NCBI GenBank assembly: GCA_014898415.1
Contig: RCTD01000033.1
Span: 475,350 to 539,349, forward strand
DNA: 64,000 nt
Source: Stromatinia cepivora
Lineage: Eukaryota > Ascomycota > Leotiomycetes > Helotiales > Sclerotiniaceae
Reading direction: 5' to 3'
A program made the position numbers and the translations under genes. How positions within the stretch are numbered: the stretch's first letter is position 1; each line of letters opens with the position of its first letter. The notes below the pieces were generated by a model. It had not been told where the DNA came from and searched no databases. It worked only from the letters and a program-made list of their open reading frames with translations. This document shows, in pieces, positions 48,028 to 61,428 of this stretch.

Positions 48028-48309
48028 TGTGACGCACAAGAGCCGTAGTAGAGCTGAATAAACAGGGTCAATTATGTTCTTTAGAATCTACAACTGAAGA
48101 ACTATAGCTCATAAGGAGCGACTAGATATATATACACAAATACCCATTTGTAAACTGCAAAATTGTGTATAAACGTTATTAGGGTTACCATTTTACTATA
48201 CTAAATTGTATGATTCGTAATATATACATACAGATGATCAGTTTATAAATTGATATAAAAGATAAAAGGTATTATGTGGTTAGCCTCCTATAGTTCATGA
48301 TTCGTAACA
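48028..48309 (-). repeat. LTR of the Gypsy element (its 3' LTR)
   Basis: 282 bp; the less mutated of the two copies, still reading TGTGACGCACAAG at the plus-strand left end. Confidence 0.9.
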
Positions 48310-48409
48310 TTACCCCCCCCTTCGAAAAAGCTCGCCTTCGAGTGTTTCATTCCTTTATTCTATTGCTATTTCATCGGAAACCAGGTTTTGTGAAGGTTCA
48401 TAAGCTTTA

Positions 48410-48740
48410 AATCAATTAGATTGATCATTTTGGTTGATTTGGTTAATTTACTGGAAATTGACCAAATTGATCAAATTAATCGATCAAATTGACCAAAATG
48501 ATGAATGAATTGACCAAATCGATCAAATCGTTCATCAATTGATTAAATTAATATTGATTCATATTCTCCTTGATTTAAGGAATTTCTGAAAGGAAAAAGT
48601 TTCAATAGAAAAGGGAAGGAAATTGAATTATGGTATAGTGATGATAGGTGATTAATATGATCAATTCCGAAATCGATCAAGTTAATCGACCAAATTGATC
48701 AAATTGATCAAATCAATTAAATTGAACGAAATCGATAGGG
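48410..48740. repeat. Quasi-palindromic TTGATCAAAT satellite inside the Gypsy element
   Basis: Two blocks (about 48420-48540 and 48660-48730) of overlapping ATTGATCAAATTGACCAAAT-like motifs that can fold on themselves. It lies between the polypurine tract and the end of the integrase region. Confidence 0.7.
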
Positions 48741-50170
48741 GTGATATTATATTTCGTTCTTACTATATTCAAACTTCCTTTTGTATAATTTTTGAAATGA
48801 TTATAAGCATAAGTTTTTGAAATATATTGCCTTTGTATTGTTTTGGTAATGACAGTTTATCTATTGTATAGAATTCGGGCCATATATATATACAATCAAA
48901 TTCCCTCGAATTTGTATGGGTTTTTGATCCTTTCACAATTATATGTATATACATCATCATAAAATCATAATATCTAATCTACTGTATTGAAGAACACTTT
49001 TCTTTCCCTTGGTTTTATGAATGAATCATTATCTATATGATTATAATTATCTTTTCCGTTTTTATAAAGTTTTATTTAATTAATTAGTTGATTAAAAGGA
49101 TCAGGTAATGTTGGATTGGCCAGATGAAAATCGTGTAAGAGGTGTAATGATGTTTTAAAATCGGAAATAGGATACTAAATAAGATCAATATTGTTATTAA
49201 ACTATAAGATTCTGTATAATAGGGTTTTTTGTACTTTTTTTATTGTTAGGATCTTTTTCACTTTTTATTCTGAATTACCAGTTATATTAATAAACGGAGA
49301 TGATTCGAGTATTTGATCAGGAAAAGGATTGTTATATACTTTGTATAATTAATCTAAAAGGAAAACAGGATGAATTTTTATTGTAATTGGGAGTTCAAAT
49401 TTGAAAGAACTTCCAAATCGATTAATGATCTTGAATCTTTCTTGAATTGGGAAATCCAGCTTTTTAAATAGTCTTTGAATAGGGTAACTCTTTATATTGA
49501 ATTATATATAATCTTCGATATCGAAATCGATTTTATATTGATAAGCATTTGTAGATTTCGATATCTTAACTTGAACATACAATAAACTTTCTTTCATTTA
49601 TGCGAAAGTTAATTTATTGCATTCTATATATATACAGGCATTATATATATTTATATCGTTTGTTAACTTATTAGTATCTTCCTTCTATTCCTATGTATAT
49701 TTCGGTGTATACTTGTATAGAATTTCGTAGAGTATAAGTCTTTCTAAGGAATTGTATAGAAAAGTAAATTATATATAATCTATTATAGATAGGAATTCTG
49801 ATTAATCATCTTGATAATAATTAACAAACAATCTTAATCATTGTTGAAGATACTGATTATAGATCTCAATTTGATTATCAATTTGGGGATAATGAATAAT
49901 GAATAGTTTGAGATCAGTTTTTAGGATTTAGCTGAATTCCTTTTAGAATTGTAATATAAATTAGGGGTTATAATCTGATATTATAATATCAAAGGGATTA
50001 TAATATTGATATATATAGTAAAAATATAGTTATATTTGAGTTCGAGTATCGATTGATTTGTAACAAGGTATAAAGATAGTTTGCTTCATTAATCAATCAA
50101 TAATAACTAAAATATTGTTATATCCGTATTTATCCTTATTAAAGCTGTAATAGTTTATAATGATATATTA

Positions 50171-52960
50171 TTATATTCGATTAGGAATCGGAAATGAATG
50201 TAATAAATTGGGGGTATGATTATATAGAATGGAATTGTATTTGTAGATATGATAATTGTATATATATCTGACTACAATATCGTACATTCTGGGCCAATAA
50301 TATTGTCGAGATAATAAAAGGTAAATTTTGCTTATACCAGGATAAATAATGGAAACAGAATTATAGATTTCACGAATCAGATAAATTCGAAAGTTGTCGA
50401 TATCAGATATCACCAAACGATTATTATAAAACAAAAGGTCATTTTGAAGTAATATATACTTGTAACCTTGAGTAATTTATATTCTAAATACTAGTAAATT
50501 ATCTATAGTTTTATTTGCTTCGATGATATAGTTAACTAAATCGAATCGAGGAGCGATTTCACTCAAATCGATACTAATAATCGCTGTTTTATCTGAATAA
50601 TGTTTTTGTAAAGCTTTTCTTATGATTTCGGTATTAATTTGGTTATCTTTAATAAGTTGCTGAAAACAATTTTTCTTTTTGATATAATTCTGGAAATCCA
50701 ATTCATCGATCCGATGGATTAAAGCATTGACGAAAGGGTTATCTTTTTTAGGGCAATATATAATGATAAAATTATAATCGGTTAGAATTTCTGTTTAGCG
50801 AATTTATTGGGCATTGAAAGTTTTAGTAGTCATGAAATATTCGAGGGCCTTATAATCGGTATAAACCTTGATTTTATATAATGAACCAACAAATTCCGTT
50901 TTTTAATAATTGAAAAATCGAATAATTGATAGTATTTCCTTATTATGAATTTCGTAGTTCAATTCAGCAACAATTATGGTTTTGGAGAAATAAGCTACAA
51001 GAAACCAATCTTTGTTATATTATTGTAATAATATATTAATAACTATTTTATCGAATACATTTATTTCAAGTATATAGGGGAATCAATGATTATAGTATTG
51101 CAGAAACGGAACAGAGATAAGTTTTTTCTTTAAGATATTGAATGCGTTTTAGTATACTTCGTCGAATACAAATTTAATGTTTGCTTTAATAAATTCATTG
51201 AAAGGTTTTGTTATTATATCATAATCCTTAATAAATCATCAATAAAAATTACAAAAACCAAAAAATGATTAAATCCCTTTTATTATTGTCGGAAAGATCC
51301 AATTCTCAATTATCTCAATCTTTTCAAAGTCCATCTCTATTCTTTTAATAAAAATAATAAAATCCAAATACTTGATATATATAATATTGAATTCGTATTT
51401 TTTGAGATCCACTTATAAACCAGCGATTTCTAATTATTCGAGAATTAATTTAATATAAATTTGATACTCTTCTTTATTCTCAGAATAAATTAAAATATCA
51501 TTGAGATATATTATACAGAAAATATTTAGGTAATCGAATAGAATATTATTTATATAACGCTGATAGATTGTAGAACCATTCATTAATCCGAATAATACAA
51601 TCTTGTATTTGTATGATCTATATCAAATTCGAAAAGTAATATACTCTTTCAAAGCAGAATCCATTCTTATATAATGAAAAACTTGATGAATATCGAGTTT
51701 GATAAAAACCTTAATATCAGAAAGCCGAGAAAACGTTTCGTTGATTAAAGGAAAGGGATATCGATCCTTATATATCAAGGAATTCAATAATCTGAAATTT
51801 ATACAGAACCTCAAACTACCATTAGATTTCTTAACGAATAGAACAGGTGCAGTATAAGAGATTTGATTGAATTTAATGAAACCTTTGCTGAGATTATCCA
51901 TAATATATTCTTTAACGATTTCCAATTGTTCCAAGAATATCTTGTAAAACGGACTATAATATAAAGCTTGTTCTTTTTTGTCTTCCAATATGATTTTATA
52001 ATTATAAAATCGATTAGGAGGCAAGATATTTGATTCATATTTGAAAAAGGCTCGATGATATTGTCGATATTTAGATAGTATTTCAGATTCTAAATCGATT
52101 TCGGTTAATACTCGATCGAGTTTCTTTCGAACTTTTGTATTCTTAAATTCAATCAGGGCAACCAATATTCTCTTTTTCGTATATCATTTGTTCCATCAGA
52201 AATCTATTATATTATTGAGTTCTTTTAGAGTAATAATAAAGAGTTCAATTTGTTTATCTTTTTTACATTCTAATTGGAATTTATTAGGTTTGAGTATATA
52301 TAGATCGAGAACTTTGGGCGATATATAGGGAAGATATTTATAGATCTACAATAATAATATAATTGATTGAAAAGAAGATGGATTGAATTTGAAAGGAATC
52401 AGGACCTCTTTCTTTTCAATAAGAGTTTGTATTACATTTATATTTGAAGGTTCTTATTGTACATCATCAACTACAATTGATCTACTCAGTTATGAATCTC
52501 TTCGATTCCAATATTCTTCGAACTGATCATTTTGTCGATCAATATTTTATTGGATTAATCGATCGATCTTCCGTTTGTAAAAGGATGATTAGATAATGAA
52601 GAAATTATTCGAATAGGAGATAATATAGAGTCTCTTTTTAAATTATTCAAGATATCTATTGAAGTAATCGAATTTCATTCGAATCTTTGATAATCAAAGT
52701 CTATTTAAAATAACATTATAACTCCTTAATTCAATAATAAGGAAAGAGACAAAAGATTGTTCACAATTATTAACCGTTAAATTAAAAAATGTGAAATAGA
52801 TAATAATATAGCTTTGTATATTATTATACCCTTTAATTTCAATTGAAACTTCAAACAATATAATTCTGAATTTAAATATAGGAAATAAACAAATAAGGAG
52901 TATAGTATTAATAAAAGCGAATCTATTTACTCCAAAATCAATGAATACTCTTAATCGATA
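50171..52960 (-). pseudogene. pol: Gypsy pol remnant: protease, reverse transcriptase, RNase H, integrase
   Basis: Reverse transcriptase is best kept at 52165-51623 (180 codons: FNQISYTAPVLFVKKSNGSL, then FCINFRLLNSLIYKDRYPFP and VFIKLDIHQVFHYIRM). The catalytic YxDD box downstream reads YLND (51508-51497), an Asp-to-Asn change expected from G-to-A on the coding strand. A worn protease motif, VFIDFGVNRFAFINT, lies near 52950-52905, where DSG would be expected. The integrase zinc-binding part is at 50434-50171 (HPG-like YPGISKIYLLLSRQYYWPRM and LLHSFPIPNRI). Stops and frameshifts separate the domains. No intact gag was found at 53000-54790, where only short frames such as 53427-53197 and 54155-53931 occur. 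Confidence 0.85.
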
Positions 52961-54798
52961 AATATAACCATTTTTCGAAAGATTGTAGAAAAGGGTGAAT
53001 GCTTCTCCTTCTATAAGTTTGATTAGATCAAGAAATCTTATATCCCGTATAGTATTTAGAATGAAAATAGAGTCTAAGTATTTGATTTTAAATGCTTTTC
53101 TTCTTCTAAATAGGTATTCTGTATAATTTTAGTTATAACTTTTAGATTGAAATCTTCTTCGATATCCCGATATTCTTCGAATTCTTCTGCTTCTTTTTAT
53201 ACTATTTCGATTTCATTGAGATTATCGATACAAAGCATCGATATATATACCACTCCAGGAAAAGAAAAGGGCAACGAGTATTTGAAGTTCGAATAATTAT
53301 TGGATGCGATGGGGTTAATATATCCAGAAAGGATATTCCAAAATAGAAATGGTTTCGGGAACATAAAGATTTCAAAATTGGAACTATTAAAGTTTTGAAA
53401 GAGTTGTAAAGAATTTATAATAATCATTAGTTTGCAAATAATTATAAAGACTTCTTGATCAATATAATATCAATTTCGTTTTTGTAATAAAACTTCGTTT
53501 TGATTTATTTTAATAAATATATTCACAAGTTCTTCCGTAATTTTGTAATCCTTAATAAATATTATTACTATTTGTAAAAGAAAATCGGAAATCTTTTATT
53601 CGAAATCCCTGAATAGGATTTTATTATTGATAATCTCTATTTGAGTAATAAATAATCTGAACTTCCTATATCATTCTAGAAAGTTGCTATATCGAATTGT
53701 ATTAAATATAATCTATATCTTATATTGAAAACGAACATTATCGACTTTGACCGGGTTCCAATAGATCGCTGTAAATTGTTCGACCAATTCGAATATTATG
53801 AATCGGAGCATTTGTATATAAAAAATATAACAATATACTTATACTTTCAATTCGATTTGGTTGATTATATATACACAATATTGCATTTCATTCTTAAGTA
53901 ATATAATATACAGCTCGAATTGTTCTATAATCAATAATTACCATAAACTAACTTTAAATTCAATATTATCATTAAGTTTAGTAATAAGATTTGTAGATTT
54001 TGATATATATATATTTTATTACGAATTGTAATTAATACAGAAATACAATCTTGACCGATTAGATCAGTTTCTTGAATAAAGGGACCCCTGATTATTAAAT
54101 AAATCATCACTTTCTGAAAAAGAAGGAGAATCCTCGGAGGACCCCGGATGATCAAATCGTTTGATCAAAGTTTTCTTCTTCTAACTTCGGGATCTTTGGG
54201 TTTGTTTAAATGAAGATTCTTGAATTTCGATTGAGGGAATAAAGGGAATCCCAGGTACTGCTGTTGATTTGAATATCTGTATAAACATCATTTGAAGCTC
54301 AAAAAGAGGTTGCATTATTACAAAACTCGTTGTTACCATAACTTTCAATTATCGATTCTCCTCTTTCAAATTTATAACCATTATATAGAGATCTTGTAGT
54401 TGTAATAATGATTCGGAAAAAGTAATTGAATCATTGAAAGCATTAGTTTTATACATTGAAATCTTTTCTTTATTAGTCTTTTTTCTTTCAATAATAATAT
54501 TATCCAATCCTATATTTATATTTTCTTCAAAAGGTTATTGAAATAATTAAGGAAAAGGAAAGGGTTCCTTAGAATATACTTTCGAAAATTCGGAGCATAC
54601 AAAAAAAGGAATTCGTTGTATTATAAAAATGATGATACATTTCTAAAAGTGTTTATATCTTTATCGATTAAATCGAAATAGATCTTTTTCCTCTAGATAT
54701 AACATTTGTAAAAGTTTATCTAAAAAGGTATTATTAAAATGAAATATTATTTGGAAGGCTATTAGATAGCCAAACACTTATAAATGAATTATAGATAA

Positions 54799-55080
54799 TA
54801 TAATATACAAAAGCTGTAATAAAGCTGAATAAACAGGGTCAATTATATTCTTTAGAATTTATAACTGAAGAATTATAGTTCATAAAGAGCAACTAGATAT
54901 ATATACACAAATATTCATTTGTGAACTGCAAAATTGTATGTAAGTATTATTAGGATTATTATTTTACTATACTAAATCGTATAATTCGTAATGTATATAC
55001 ACAAATGATCAGCTCATAAATTGATATGGGAGATAAGAGGTATCACGTGGTTAGCCTCCTGTGGTTCACGATTCGTGACA
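54799..55080 (-). repeat. LTR of the Gypsy element (its 5' LTR)
   Basis: 282 bp; the left end here reads TATAATATACAAA where the other copy has TGTGACGCACAAG, with transitions only. Confidence 0.9.
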
Positions 55081-55085
55081 CATTG

Positions 55086-58000
55086 GGATTGAATTCTAAT
55101 TCTATCATTGAAAATTTTATTGAGATTAATAATTCAGATAATGAATTATTGATTGAAATAAAAGATTTAATTTTGGATATTATAATTGTTTGTTTTAAAT
55201 AGAAAACTGATTTAAATATCTTTGATAATTTTATTAATTGTTTCTTCGTTTATCAATCTATTCGAAATAATAATTTCATTAAAGATATTTTTCAATTATC
55301 CTAATATTATTCCCAATTTATTTATTATAATCAATTATACATTATTGAATATTCTATTTGACAATTAATTCTTTGTTCCATTTATAATCTGAATTCGATT
55401 TTAGTTCGATTTATGATTAATTATTTTCAGAATTATAATCAAAATGCTTTAGCCGAAATTCTCTTGCATTATAATTATGCTTTTAAAGTAAATAAAGAAT
55501 TATCTAATGAAAGTTCTATTATTATTAGTTTTAATCATGTAAATACACTTTCTTATAAAGATATTATTATTAATATGAATAATTTAAAGAAGCTATTTAA
55601 ATCGATTTTAGATTCTGTTTATTCTTTCTTTAATGAATCAATTCTATTGAATATTGATTTAGGAGAATTTTTATATATTAGATTGGAAGATTTTAGTAAA
55701 TTCGAAAATCGTGAAGATAAAACTCTTTTTAAATCTTTCAAAGATTTTCATCCAAATATTAAATCAAATGATGAATTTCTAATCAATAAAGTGATTGAAA
55801 TTGAAAGGTTACAAGATCAATTCTTTGTAATTTCGAATAATAATTTGAAGTTGAATAAATCGAATTACAAGGATTACTTGAAGAATATTTTAAAATTCAA
55901 GAAGATGCTTTTATTATTAATTCATTTAATTAATGATTTACCTTCAAGAAGTATTAAATTATATATATTAAGATATCAAAATTCGAATAAAGATTAAAAA
56001 GAACTATTTCTAGATATTAATAGTTCTTTATTTATTATTAATATCTCTACTAATAAATCAAGATCTTATATAAAATCCTGTACCTCTAAGTTTAAATATC
56101 TCTTTATATCAATTTCTAATATTCTATTAAAATATATTATTTGTATTGATTTTTTTATAAAAACTCTAAATATCATCAATTCCAAATTCGATTTCAATTT
56201 AATAAATCCTTATTTAAAGTATTTTAATCAACATTCTTTTGTTTCTTCAAATCTAATATATTTTCTTTAAAAATATTCTCAATCAATATTAGATCTTAAT
56301 TTGAATCTTCAAAAATATAGATAAATAATTATAAGAATTATAAAAGAATTTATAAAAGAAAGGATTAATTTAAATAATTTAATTTTTGAAAATGATTTGA
56401 TTCAAACTAATGTATATCAAATTCAGAATAGTTTAATAAAGTACAATTCCGAAATCGATTTTATATATTATAAATGTTCTACAATTACATTTAAAAATAT
56501 TCCTTTAAATAAGCAGAATAAATATTTAGAATTAAGTTTATATTTTTATGAATTTTTTGGATTGAAAGATTACATAATTGAATTGAATCCTTTTATTAAT
56601 AATATAAATATTAGGAATTAAATAATATTAAAAGAAAAGGATTCAAAGCTAAATAATTTATTAATAAAATATAACAAAGAATCTAATTCTTACAATCCTT
56701 GTAAATATCATCGAAAGAATAATTCTATTGATGAAAATTCAGATAAAATGATTAAAAAGCTGAAAGTTTTAAAATTTCAATCATTCTCTAATACTACTTC
56801 TTCTAATTCTATTTTAAATCAATTATTAAAAGAATTTTTAAATAATTCAATTATTTTTTTTTATATCCTAAAATAAGAAATTTTAATAAAAAATATATTA
56901 TTAAAAGTTCCTTATATTTTAAAGATTTTATCTACAAATAATAATAAATCTTTGAATTATTTATTGACTAATACTTTGATTACTTCAAAAATCATTATAA
57001 TGATTATTCCTTTGATTACTTTAAAAACTGATATTTTTAATAGAATTAAAAGCTTTAATATTCTTTATTCTATTTGGGAAGAAAAACGAGAATTTAAAAA
57101 TCTTATTTTAATTAGTATTGAATCAATTATCAAAGAAAGTTTTGTAATGAAATTGATTGAATTAATTAATCAAAAAAAGATCAATCGTTTTATAATTGAT
57201 AAATATCATTTGTTAATTACTAATTTTAATTATTGAAATATTATATTTCGTTTTCGATCTCTTTTATTGAATAAATATCAATTTGTTTTTTTAATTAATA
57301 CTTTACCTTTTTCTATTGAAAAACAAATTAATGAATCATTTATTTTTGAAGAATATTTCAATTATAAAAGCATTTAATATTCGAAATAATATTGTTTATA
57401 AAGTTAGGGTTTTTGATTCATTCAATATAAAAAAGCAATTTACTAAAATTCAAACTTATATTGAAAATTTCAAATCTATATCATTTTTAAATAATAAAAA
57501 TAAAATTATTATATTTTATCTTTCTAAAAAAGATATAGTTTTTTTATCGAGTTTCTTAAATTGTTCTTTTTATTATTCTAATTTAGATTTAGAAAAGCAA
57601 AATCATATTTTAAAGAATTTCTTTATTGTTTTTGATGAATTTAATCGAATTATTATTAATATATTTGATTTAAAAGAAGGAATTGATTATCCTAATGTGT
57701 ATTTAGTTATTTATTTTAAATTTTATTGATCTTTTATTAATTTTTTATAGGGTTCTAATAAAAAAGAAAGAGATTTAAGATTTAATGAATTTTGTTTCTT
57801 TTATAATAAATCTGAAGAGAATGATAAAGCTGATAATATTGATTCAGATTGAGTTGAATTGTATCAATATTTAAGGGAATCTTTATGTAGATGTAAAATT
57901 ATCGATTTATATTTAGATAATAATATTATTAATGAATGTTTACCCTTTCAAAAGATATATGATTTGTATATGAAAAGAGAGGAACTAGTAAATATACAAA

Positions 58001-58260
58001 TTCATTATATAAGAACTCAAAGAATTCAATGAAATAAAAAAAAAAAGTTTGTTTATATAGTAATAACTGATTTATATTCAAATAAATATTGGATTTGTAG
58101 TATAATTCAATTATATAATTTGGATGAATCTTTTCAAATTGATGATTATAAATTTAGTGATTGTTTTAATTGAAATGATTATTTAGATGATTATTTTATA
58201 GAAAAGAAGATAAGAGATTTCAATAATTTCAATATTCCATTAATTCCAAATAATTGTTAT
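55086..58260 (+). pseudogene. TLH: TLH RecQ-type helicase gene copy 2, 3' part
   Basis: Resumes the gene after the Gypsy insertion. Open pieces are 55413-55997, 56397-56621, 56952-57236 and 57316-57729. RecQ-type helicase motifs can be read through RIP damage. Motif I is STNNNKSLNYLL (from 56931), where TGGGKS is expected, so three Gly codons have become AAT. Motif Ia is IIPLITLKTDIFNR. Motif II is IIDKYHLL (from 57198 the D-E-C-H box reads D-K-Y-H). Motif III is INTLP for TATLP. The C-terminal lobe reads IIFYLSKKDI...FYYSNLDLEKQ...RIIINIFDLKEGIDYPNVYL. The motif VI region reads stop-GSNKKERD, as expected from QxSGRxGRD. A Cys-containing tail (LCRCKIIDLYLDNNIINE) follows. Frame changes near 57240-57316 add to the damage. 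Non-functional. Confidence 0.8.
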
Positions 58261-60401
58261 TTTAAATACTTATTTCCCATCCATTTTTGTTCTGTTTCCA
58301 AACAAACTTTTAATAAAAAAGAATATATTTTCCCCAAATTTTATATGATTTTTCTTTTTGATTTTATTTAGAATACGAGATAACAAATTCAAGATTTCAT
58401 TTTCAGAGATTCTTCGAATGAATTTTTTAAATCTCTTTTTTATATTGAAATTATCAATAATCGAATTGTTTTTTACAAAAAGTTTCTTAATAAAATTTAT
58501 ATCAACAAAATTGATATAGATTCTATTTATGAATTCTATTTTCTTTTTAGGAATTTTAATGATTCTACTTTTTCTCAATGATTTTCTTTCTTTTTGTTCT
58601 ATCAATTTCCAATATTATATATTATATATTATTTTAAATTTTTAATATTTTTAATAATAAAATTGAAATATAAAGATTGAAAAGTTTTATTATTATAAAA
58701 ATATAATTTATTAATATTATTATTCTTAATATAAAAACTGATATTTTTTAGTATAGCTTTTATTTTAATAAAGAATGAATTATTATTATCTTATTTTAGA
58801 ATATTGTTTTGTGAATATAAATATGAATAAATATAGTGAATAAATAAGATTTTTATAGATTGATATTTTAATATTATAATAGAATTATAAAGAATTGAAA
58901 TATTGAAAGATTAATATCGAAAGGGTATATTAAAAGATTATATATTGAAGAATTAATATAAAAAGATTATATATTTTATATTGAAAGATTATTTATTAAA
59001 AGATTATATATTTTATATTGAAAGAATAATTTCTATTAAAGATTATTTATTGAAAGATTATTTATTAAAAGATTATTTATTAAAAGATTATTTATTGAAA
59101 GATTATATATTTTATATTAAAGAATAATTTCTATTAAAAAATTATTTATTGAAAGATTATTTATTGAAAGACTTAGATATTGAAAATATTATATATTTTA
59201 TATTGAAAAAATAATATGAAGATTAATATTAAAAGATTATATAATCCTAGATTATATATTGAAGATTATTTATTGAAAGAATAATATTAATAAAAGAATA
59301 ATATTAAGAATAATCTATTAAGATTAATATTAAAAGATTATATATTGAAAGATTATATATTGAAAAGATTATATATTGAAAGATTATTTATTAAAAGATT
59401 AATATTAAAAATAATAAAAGAATAGATTTAAATTCATATATATATATATTTATTGAATTAATAATAATAAAAGAATAAATTCGAATTTATATATCAATAA
59501 TATTATAATAACAATCCCAATGAGTTTTTATTATAAACTCCTTTATAAGCTTTAAAAGTCCTTCAGTAAGCTTTTATTATAAGCTCTTTTATAGCTTAAA
59601 AATCCCCCGTGAACTTTTATTATAGGCTTCTTTATAGGTTTAAAAGTTCCTAATGAGCTTTTATTATAGGCTCCTTAATAGACCTTAAAAGTCCTCCAAT
59701 AAGCTTTTATTATAGACTCTTTTATAAACTATAAAACCTATAAACTACTCCCAATGAGCTTTCATTATATAGTTATAAACTATATAAACATATAATTTAA
59801 ACTCTATATACCTATAAAAGGGATCACCAGGAGCTAATTTTATCAATAGTGATTTTGCACATAAAATAATTTATCGGAAATTATTATTTTCATACGAATC
59901 AATTGTATATAGAATTTCGATTAATAAAAACCCTATAGATATATAAAGAGGATAACCTGAAAGGCATTCAATATATAATGATTCTAATATTAATATTCTT
60001 TAGACCTTAAAAAATCATTTTAGACTTCCCTCTTCAATTCTAAACCCTAATTATTGATTTCTAATTAAATATTTAAGGTCTTATTAATTAATAAACCTTT
60101 ATATAAACCCTAGAATTCTTTTATATATAAATGAGCATATATAAAATTAATATAAACCTTATATGGTACTAAAGTTAATTAATATTTAAAAGCCCTAATA
60201 CTTTTTGATTAAAGCTTTAATATTATTAATTTAATCCTAATAATATAAAAGATAAAGTTTAACAAATAAGGCTTTAAAGATATATTTTGGGGATTTAGAA
60301 TATTATAATATAAGAATTCACACTATAACTTTTTGATTAGAATTTCAATATTATATATTTTAATAATAAAATTCTATAAACTATATGAAATCAATTCAAT
60401 C
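58261..60401. repeat. Unit 2 tail: AT minisatellites and spacer
   Basis: From about 58880 to 59420 a minisatellite of 12-14 bp units (ATTGAAAGATTATTT and variants) dominates. At 59515-59745 about five tandem units of 55-60 bp contain 'gcttttattatagg' and 'taaaagtcc'. The rest is AT-rich spacer. A minus-strand frame at 58605-58270 is antisense to the helicase 3' end and is not called. The stretch 58882-60401 is duplicated at 61591-62988. Confidence 0.8.
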
Positions 60402-61428
60402 CTAATTATTATTCCTAGGATTTTTTTGGTGGTCATTATTAATGGTAACCTATTTCGACAGGGGGGTAATGATTTAGCCAAAAAAGTCATCATTTAATCA
60501 TTACTCTTTTATATTTCAATTTTGAGCTTTTTGAAAATCTAAAAAAAAAATTCAATAGAGATTCAATTAAATTATATTTATTTGAAATCTGATTAAAATT
60601 ATTTTTTGTATTGATCGATTATTATTAATTTAAATTAATATATTTGAAAGGTTCAATAAAAGTATTGATATTTATAATATAAAAACTTAGACTTTTTTAA
60701 AATGAAATATTAATTATATCAAAAAAAAATTGATTTTGAATTTCAATTTATTAAATCAATTATAAATTAAAGAAAAGATATTTAAAAAAAAAGAAAAAAT
60801 ATATTTCAGAATCCCGAAATCAGCATATTTTCTATAATGTTTGAAAAATTGAAAAATATTGAAATTGAAAATCGATAATATATATATATATATTGATATA
60901 AGTATATTTTATTATTCAAATAGAACAATATAAATCTGATTATATTGATATTTAAGTATTAATGGTTTTAAGTATTATTAATGTTAATTTAAATAAAGCT
61001 GCCCTGATATATAATATAATATAACGAATCATATTATTCAGAATACAAATCAAAATTGCCCTATTATTTCAATTAAAATTGAAATTGTAATAATTCTTTA
61101 TATGATATTTAATTCAAATAATGTTTCACATTTGGATTCAAAATATTAATTGATTATTCATTATATTAATCAGCAATACACTCCATTTAACAAATCCTTT
61201 GAATCAAAATCATTTTGTTAATTTCAATTTAAAATTCAATATTATTACAGCAACAACTTCAATTTAAAATTCAATATTACTATAACAACGATCTCAATTT
61301 ATATATATCAAATGAATTCTTATTCAAATTGAAATCTTTTCTTCTTTAGAATTATATTCTATATTTAATTATCTTCAAATCTTTCAAATTTTATATTATA
61401 TTATTCTTTTGAATTAATATTATTAAAA

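Larger units (their letters stand above)
48028..55080 (-). mobile_element. Ty3/Gypsy LTR retrotransposon, RIP-inactivated, nested in the TLH gene
   Basis: 7053 bp, coding on the minus strand. LTRs of 282 bp at 48028-48309 and 54799-55080 have TG...CA ends. A 5-bp target duplication CATTG lies at 48023-48027 and 55081-55085, and the empty site is visible in copy 1. A G-run (AAGGGGGGGG on the minus strand) just inside the left LTR is the polypurine tract. Order on the minus strand is protease remnant, reverse transcriptase, RNase H region, integrase, which is the Ty3/Gypsy order. The two LTRs differ almost only by C/T and G/A, the RIP signature. Botrytis carries Gypsy elements such as Boty, but this LTR is shorter than Boty's, so I do not name it. 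Confidence 0.9.
45328..60401 (+). repeat. Subtelomeric TLH unit 2 (most complete, interrupted by a Gypsy element)
   Basis: Starts with 'ctaactattattcctagg' and has leader 45328-46585, helicase gene 46586-58260 (with a 7.05-kb insertion removed), and tail 58261-60401 of AT minisatellites and AT-rich spacer. It ends exactly where the unit 3 leader begins. Its last 1.5 kb are repeated at the end of unit 3. Confidence 0.8.

Noticed and set aside
46180..48180. Isolated TTAGGG hexamers in the subtelomere (for example near 46183 and 48178)
   Set aside because: Single copies only, and the one in the LTR reads as part of that repeat; not evidence of interstitial telomeres at the unit joins.
58270..58605. 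111-codon minus-strand frame
   Set aside because: Lies antisense to the 3' end of the decayed TLH gene, with Lys/Ile/Asn composition expected from AT-rich DNA.
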